NCBI GenBank assembly: GCA_039934475.1 | Contig: JBDTMC010000389.1 | Coordinates: 1-7,435 of the forward strand | Reading direction: 5' to 3' | DNA: 7,435 bases | From: JBDTMC01 sp039934475 | Lineage (GTDB): Bacteria > Acidobacteriota > Terriglobia > Bryobacterales > Bryobacteraceae | Shown here: piece after piece, positions 4,866 through 7,435 of the stretch | Layout: the number at the start of each line of letters is the position of its first letter | How positions within the stretch are numbered: the first letter of the stretch is position 1 | The notes under the pieces: generated by a model | What the model saw: only the letters and a program-made list of their open reading frames with translations | Told to the model about the DNA's origin: nothing | Database searches by the model: none | Position numbers and translations under genes: made by a program

Positions 4866-5699
4866 ATGAAAACGCTAATTTTGCGCACCTGCGTGGTCAC
4901 CGCACTCGCGCTGGCGATCGGGCCACTGATGCGCGCCGCGGAAAACAACTACTACGTGCACTTCACCGCTACTAACTCTTCGCCCGGATGGATTGCCGCT
5001 GGCTCGCTGAATGCCACACCGCTTGCCGTGCCGGCTGGCGCCTGCGGCATGGTCTTCGAGCAAGTAGACGACAAGTCATTCATCCTGCCGTACGACATTG
5101 AGGGTCCCGAATTGCCTGCCGGCAACATTGAGATCCTGATCGGTACATGCAACGGTGGAGGCGTGAGCATCGATCATATCGATATGCCTAGCGGATGGGA
5201 CGGAGCCATCGAAATCGACGATGCCTACGGCTATTGGGTAGATGGCAATCACAATAAGCTCATCTATAAGCACTCTTGTGGAGGCAGTTGCAGTCCCGAT
5301 TTCGGGCTCTATGGCGGGCACGGCTGGCATTTCGTTCCTGAGCTCCTAATCGAAATGAAAGCGTCCATGGCCGGACAGAAGGGGATTCGTTCACTGGATG
5401 TCTTGGTGCAAATGAGCGGTCGGTACATGCAGCAGCTGTCGCGCGATCTCTCCACCGCGGTCATCGCCCGACGCGGGTTCACCACCGGTGTGCTGGAGAC
5501 CTCTGTCCGCGCGCAGGAAGACGATGCACAGGCCCATCTAGCGTCTGCCTCTTCTCTGCTGCGCAGCGCCACTGCCTCCCGCAGCCGCGGAGACCTGAAA
5601 TCAGCGTCGAGTTTTGCCGACCGAGCACTAATAGAACTCAATTTGTCAGCAGCGGCACTGGACGCAGCGCAGGTGTGGATATCGCTCGAACAGCGGTGA
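4866..5699 (+). CDS. Secreted protein of unknown function, two-part layout
   Basis: 277 residues. I do not recognise the family. The start is well supported: ATG at 4866 with AAGGAG at 4852-4857, eight bases upstream. The N-terminus is a classical signal peptide: Lys2 and Arg7, a hydrophobic core VVTALALAIGPL, and a likely cut after Ala24 or Ala25 (MRAAEN), so the protein should be exported. Residues about 26-160 are rich in Gly, aromatic and Asp/Asn residues with short beta-like strands and four cysteines (60, 95, 138, 142) that could form two disulfides; CGGSC at 138-142 is a close pair. From about 160 to 277 it becomes helical and rich in Ala, Ser, Leu and Arg, resembling a coiled or TPR-like hairpin (HLASASSLLRSATASR, then DLKSASSFADRALIELN). 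It diverges from aldA and converges with rhaT. An extracellular or periplasmic binding role is possible but unproven. Confidence 0.8.
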   Translation: MKTLILRTCVVTALALAIGPLMRAAENNYYVHFTATNSSPGWIAAGSLNATPLAVPAGACGMVFEQVDDKSFILPYDIEGPELPAGNIEILIGTCNGGGVSIDHIDMPSGWDGAIEIDDAYGYWVDGNHNKLIYKHSCGGSCSPDFGLYGGHGWHFVPELLIEMKASMAGQKGIRSLDVLVQMSGRYMQQLSRDLSTAVIARRGFTTGVLETSVRAQEDDAQAHLASASSLLRSATASRSRGDLKSASSFADRALIELNLSAAALDAAQVWISLEQR

Positions 5700-5775
5700 G
5701 TGGCCTAATGCCCCCGACTAGCGTAAGCGGTCCCAGAGGTATGTGCGATAGGCAGTTCCACAACTGCAAGGCCAT

Positions 5776-5822
5776 GCTTGGCGGCTGAAACCGCGACTGC
5801 ATTCGACGGCCGTCCGCCAAGC
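5776..5822. repeat. 9-bp inverted repeat after the secreted-protein gene
   Basis: GCTTGGCGG (5776-5784) pairs exactly with CCGCCAAGC (5814-5822); the 29-base loop contains a palindrome ACGGCCGT (5806-5813). It sits in the convergent gap between two gene ends. No T-run follows on either strand, so it is at best a non-canonical terminator. Confidence 0.45.
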
Positions 5823-5866
5823 GAATCGGCGTGTAGTGATGCTTGGTTGTGGGTACACTCTTGAGA

Positions 5867-5893
5867 CGCCATCGGCTACCTCGTCCGATGGCG
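5867..5893 (-). terminator. Probable rhaT terminator hairpin
   Basis: CGCCATCGG (5867-5875) and CCGATGGCG (5885-5893) form a perfect 9-bp stem with a 9-base loop, starting two bases after the rhaT stop codon on the minus strand. No run of T follows (TCTCAAG), so termination would be weak or Rho-assisted; the hairpin could also protect the mRNA end. Confidence 0.5.
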
Positions 5894-5894
5894 G

Positions 5895-6926
5895 TTACAC
5901 AGCCATGCCCAACCCCACCAGGTTGGCCGCCAGAATAATGATCGCCATTCCCACGCAGAGGATCACAACGGGACGCCTGTCCACCCTCTGCCATTCGCCC
6001 AAGGCCAGCCCCACTAGACCTCCAAACAGAACATAACCGCTCATGTGGAGCATCCAGTTCACGTACGAGAGGCGCTGTGGAATACTGGCGGCGCCCCAAG
6101 CATAAAAGAAGAACTGCAGATACCACATGATGCCGCCCGTGGCTGCCATCGCAAAGTTCTTGATGTTGACGCCAAGCGGCTGGGAGCAGTCCGCTAGGAA
6201 GGAGAGGTTGCGATTGAACGCCAGCCGGCCGAAACAATAGGCGAAGTTGATCAGCGCGCCGCCGCCCATGATGATGACGTAGCTGGGCAGAGCTGCGTAC
6301 AACGAGTCCACTCCGAGCTGCAGCGCCGCAGTCTCGATTGGCTTGGCGGCATCAATGGCGAACGACATTCCGGAGGAGAAAATGCCGCACATCATCGCCA
6401 GCACTAGTCCTTTCTTCAGGTCGAACTGCTCGGCCGTTAAACCGAGTTGTTGCTCCTTCTGATGCCCCGCGTAGGTGACCACGGCGATTCCGACGATCGC
6501 TACCAGAATCCCCGCCAGTGTGATCATTCCAGTTTGGGAGGTGAACAGGAACAGAAACTGGCCGTTGAGGATGGGTGGCATTATCGTGCCCACGACGAGC
6601 GTTGTGCCGATGGCGACTCCAATCCCCAGAGACATGCCGAGGTAGCGCATCGTCAAGCCGTAGTTCACATTGCCAACGCCCCACATACAGCCAAATAGGA
6701 AGGCCTTGGTCACGGTGCCGGAGTCCAGTCCAGCGTAAAAGCCCCGGAAGTCGGGCAGCAGAAACAGGCTCACCACAATAGGCAGCAAAACCCAGGAGAA
6801 GATACCCGCAACCGCCCACGTGGTCTCCCACGACCATCGCTTCACTCTACTGATGGGAGCATAAAACGATGCGGCCGCCGCCGCGCCCACCATATGCCAG
6901 CCAATCCCGCTCACAATTGAATTCAC
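5895..6926 (-). CDS. rhaT: L-rhamnose/H+ symporter RhaT
   Basis: 343 residues, matching E. coli RhaT (344) from end to end. RhaT belongs to the drug/metabolite transporter superfamily and brings L-rhamnose (also L-lyxose) into the cell with a proton. Conserved RhaT blocks are visible: GWHMVGAAAAASFYAPISRV at the N-terminus, VKRWSWETTWAVAGIFSW, LFGCMWGVGNVNYGLTMRYL at 77-96, GLVLAMMCGIFSSGMSFAI, LPSYVIIMGGGALIN, MWYLQFFFYAWG at 267-278 and the WMLHMSGYVLFGG end block. About ten hydrophobic segments alternate with short loops; a hydrophilic loop lies at about 153-173 (GHQKEQQLG). The start is GTG (6924-6926), fixed by a strong AAGGAG. Stop is TAA at 5895-5897. A TATAAA at 6949-6954 could be the -10, but no -35 is seen. 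No truncation. It is co-oriented with aldA, with one divergent gene between. Confidence 0.95.
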   Translation of the reverse strand: MNSIVSGIGWHMVGAAAAASFYAPISRVKRWSWETTWAVAGIFSWVLLPIVVSLFLLPDFRGFYAGLDSGTVTKAFLFGCMWGVGNVNYGLTMRYLGMSLGIGVAIGTTLVVGTIMPPILNGQFLFLFTSQTGMITLAGILVAIVGIAVVTYAGHQKEQQLGLTAEQFDLKKGLVLAMMCGIFSSGMSFAIDAAKPIETAALQLGVDSLYAALPSYVIIMGGGALINFAYCFGRLAFNRNLSFLADCSQPLGVNIKNFAMAATGGIMWYLQFFFYAWGAASIPQRLSYVNWMLHMSGYVLFGGLVGLALGEWQRVDRRPVVILCVGMAIIILAANLVGLGMAV

Positions 6927-6931
6927 TCGGT

Positions 6932-6937
6932 CTCCTT
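6932..6937 (-). promoter_or_regulatory. Ribosome binding site that fixes the rhaT GTG start
   Basis: On the minus strand AAGGAG lies five bases before the GTG at 6924-6926. It is the strongest such site in the window and, with the conserved RhaT N-terminus immediately after, decides the start. Confidence 0.8.
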
Positions 6938-7435
6938 GTGCAAGACCTTTTATACACCGAATGACGTAGATCTGGCCGGATGTTTGTGACGTGACCGCTT
7001 CATGACATCGCGAACAACCATTTCCGCGCCATCCAAGTATCTGCGCGCGCTTGGCCTACGGCGATTGGGCTGGGGGAATGGCAAGGCACGCGAGCTTAAT
7101 TCTTCCAGGGACTGACCGCCGACACCACGGTAGAGTACGAGGGTCAGCCATGGATTGCCTCGTTCGGTGAGCCGCTTGGCGCTTTCCGATTGGTCTTCGG
7201 AATTGCGCCTATTGGAAACGATGCGAGGGTAGGCTCCTGTGGCTCCAATGGCCGATGCGATGAAGAAGGCCGGACCGATTACGGACTCTTAGGGGACCCA
7301 GAGACTTACCTGTGACGATACTTCGCGAATGTGGATTGTTTGTCGTACGCCGCAGCCGTATTCTCGGCATGAAGAGAATGCTGTTGTTGCGTCCTTGGAT
7401 TTCCAATAACGGGCCGATTGAAGCCTGAAGGCGCT
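6938..7435. other. Long region upstream of rhaT without a confident gene
   Basis: About 500 bases with no gene I can assign. The minus-strand frame at 7209-7406 is Arg/Ser/His-rich and looks like a shadow. On the plus strand a startless open frame (7100-7312) reads more like protein and is listed separately. The end (7313-7435) shows nothing recognisable. Two copies of TGACGT (6962-6967, 6987-6992) lie upstream of rhaT and could be regulator half-sites, but are too short to claim. Confidence 0.5.
7100..7312 (+). pseudogene. Startless open frame, possible secreted-protein remnant
   Basis: A plus frame runs 70 codons from after a TAA (7097-7099) to a TGA (7310-7312). It has no ATG, GTG or TTG until a TTG two fifths of the way along. 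The composition is protein-like, with alternating beta-like strands (VEYEGQPWIASFGEP, then GAFRLVFGIAPIGNDARVG), a short CGSNGRC loop and the ending EEGRTDYGLLGDPETYL. This resembles the end of an extracellular beta-rich domain, but I do not recognise a family. It may be a decayed gene whose 5' part is lost or frame-shifted, or chance. Confidence 0.3.

Noticed and set aside
5638..6237. Minus-strand 199-residue frame overlapping the 3' end of rhaT and the convergent gap
   Set aside because: It is a shadow of rhaT in another frame, with shadow-like composition and no start signal, and it extends over the gene-free gap.
1..7435. CRISPR array, insertion sequence, integrase or phage genes
   Set aside because: No regularly spaced repeats, transposase motifs, integrase motifs or phage structural proteins were seen on either strand.

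Overview
The window looks like a chromosomal stretch from a moderately GC-rich soil or sediment bacterium. The long catabolic genes (an E. coli-like lactaldehyde dehydrogenase and an L-rhamnose/H+ symporter), a Kelch-type surface protein, an archaeal-type (short) phosphatidylserine decarboxylase remnant and the holA/rpsT neighbourhood together suggest an Acidobacteria (Solibacter/Bryobacter-like) lineage. That assignment is inference from protein style only.

Layout. 1-392: 3' end of a Kelch-repeat protein (+). 440-1157: a compact higBA toxin-antitoxin operon (-) with a well-formed promoter whose -10 and spacer lie inside a perfect 11-bp-arm palindrome; the toxin start codon sits about where transcription should begin, so the message may be leaderless. 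1161-2330: a gene graveyard holding the C-terminal part of a GntR/FCD regulator (-), the C-terminal part of phosphatidylserine decarboxylase with an in-frame stop (+), and the C-terminal part of DNA polymerase III delta (holA) with a frameshift (+). 2338-2846: conserved core, with a hairpin, intact rpsT (-), and a tRNA-Pro(GGG) gene (+) diverging from rpsT. 2847-3193: no gene seen. 3194-4630: aldA (-). 4631-4865: divergent intergenic region with an 11-bp inverted repeat spread over 110 bp. 4866-5699: a secreted protein of unknown function (+). 5895-6926: rhaT (-) with a GTG start and a clear ribosome binding site. 6927-7435: no confident gene, but one startless open frame that reads like a protein remnant.

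How the genes work together. RhaT imports L-rhamnose with protons; rhamnose (or fucose) breakdown releases L-lactaldehyde, which AldA oxidises to L-lactate. The two genes share orientation but are split by the oppositely oriented secreted-protein gene, so they cannot be one simple operon. No other rhamnose enzyme is in the window. HigB and HigA form a self-contained, probably autoregulated module next to the decayed region, which fits an accessory insertion or rearrangement point.

I did not find a convincing undescribed system. The best leads are the leaderless-looking higBA promoter/operator, the pile-up of broken copies of normally important genes (psd, holA), the unknown secreted protein between aldA and rhaT, and the spaced inverted repeat upstream of it.
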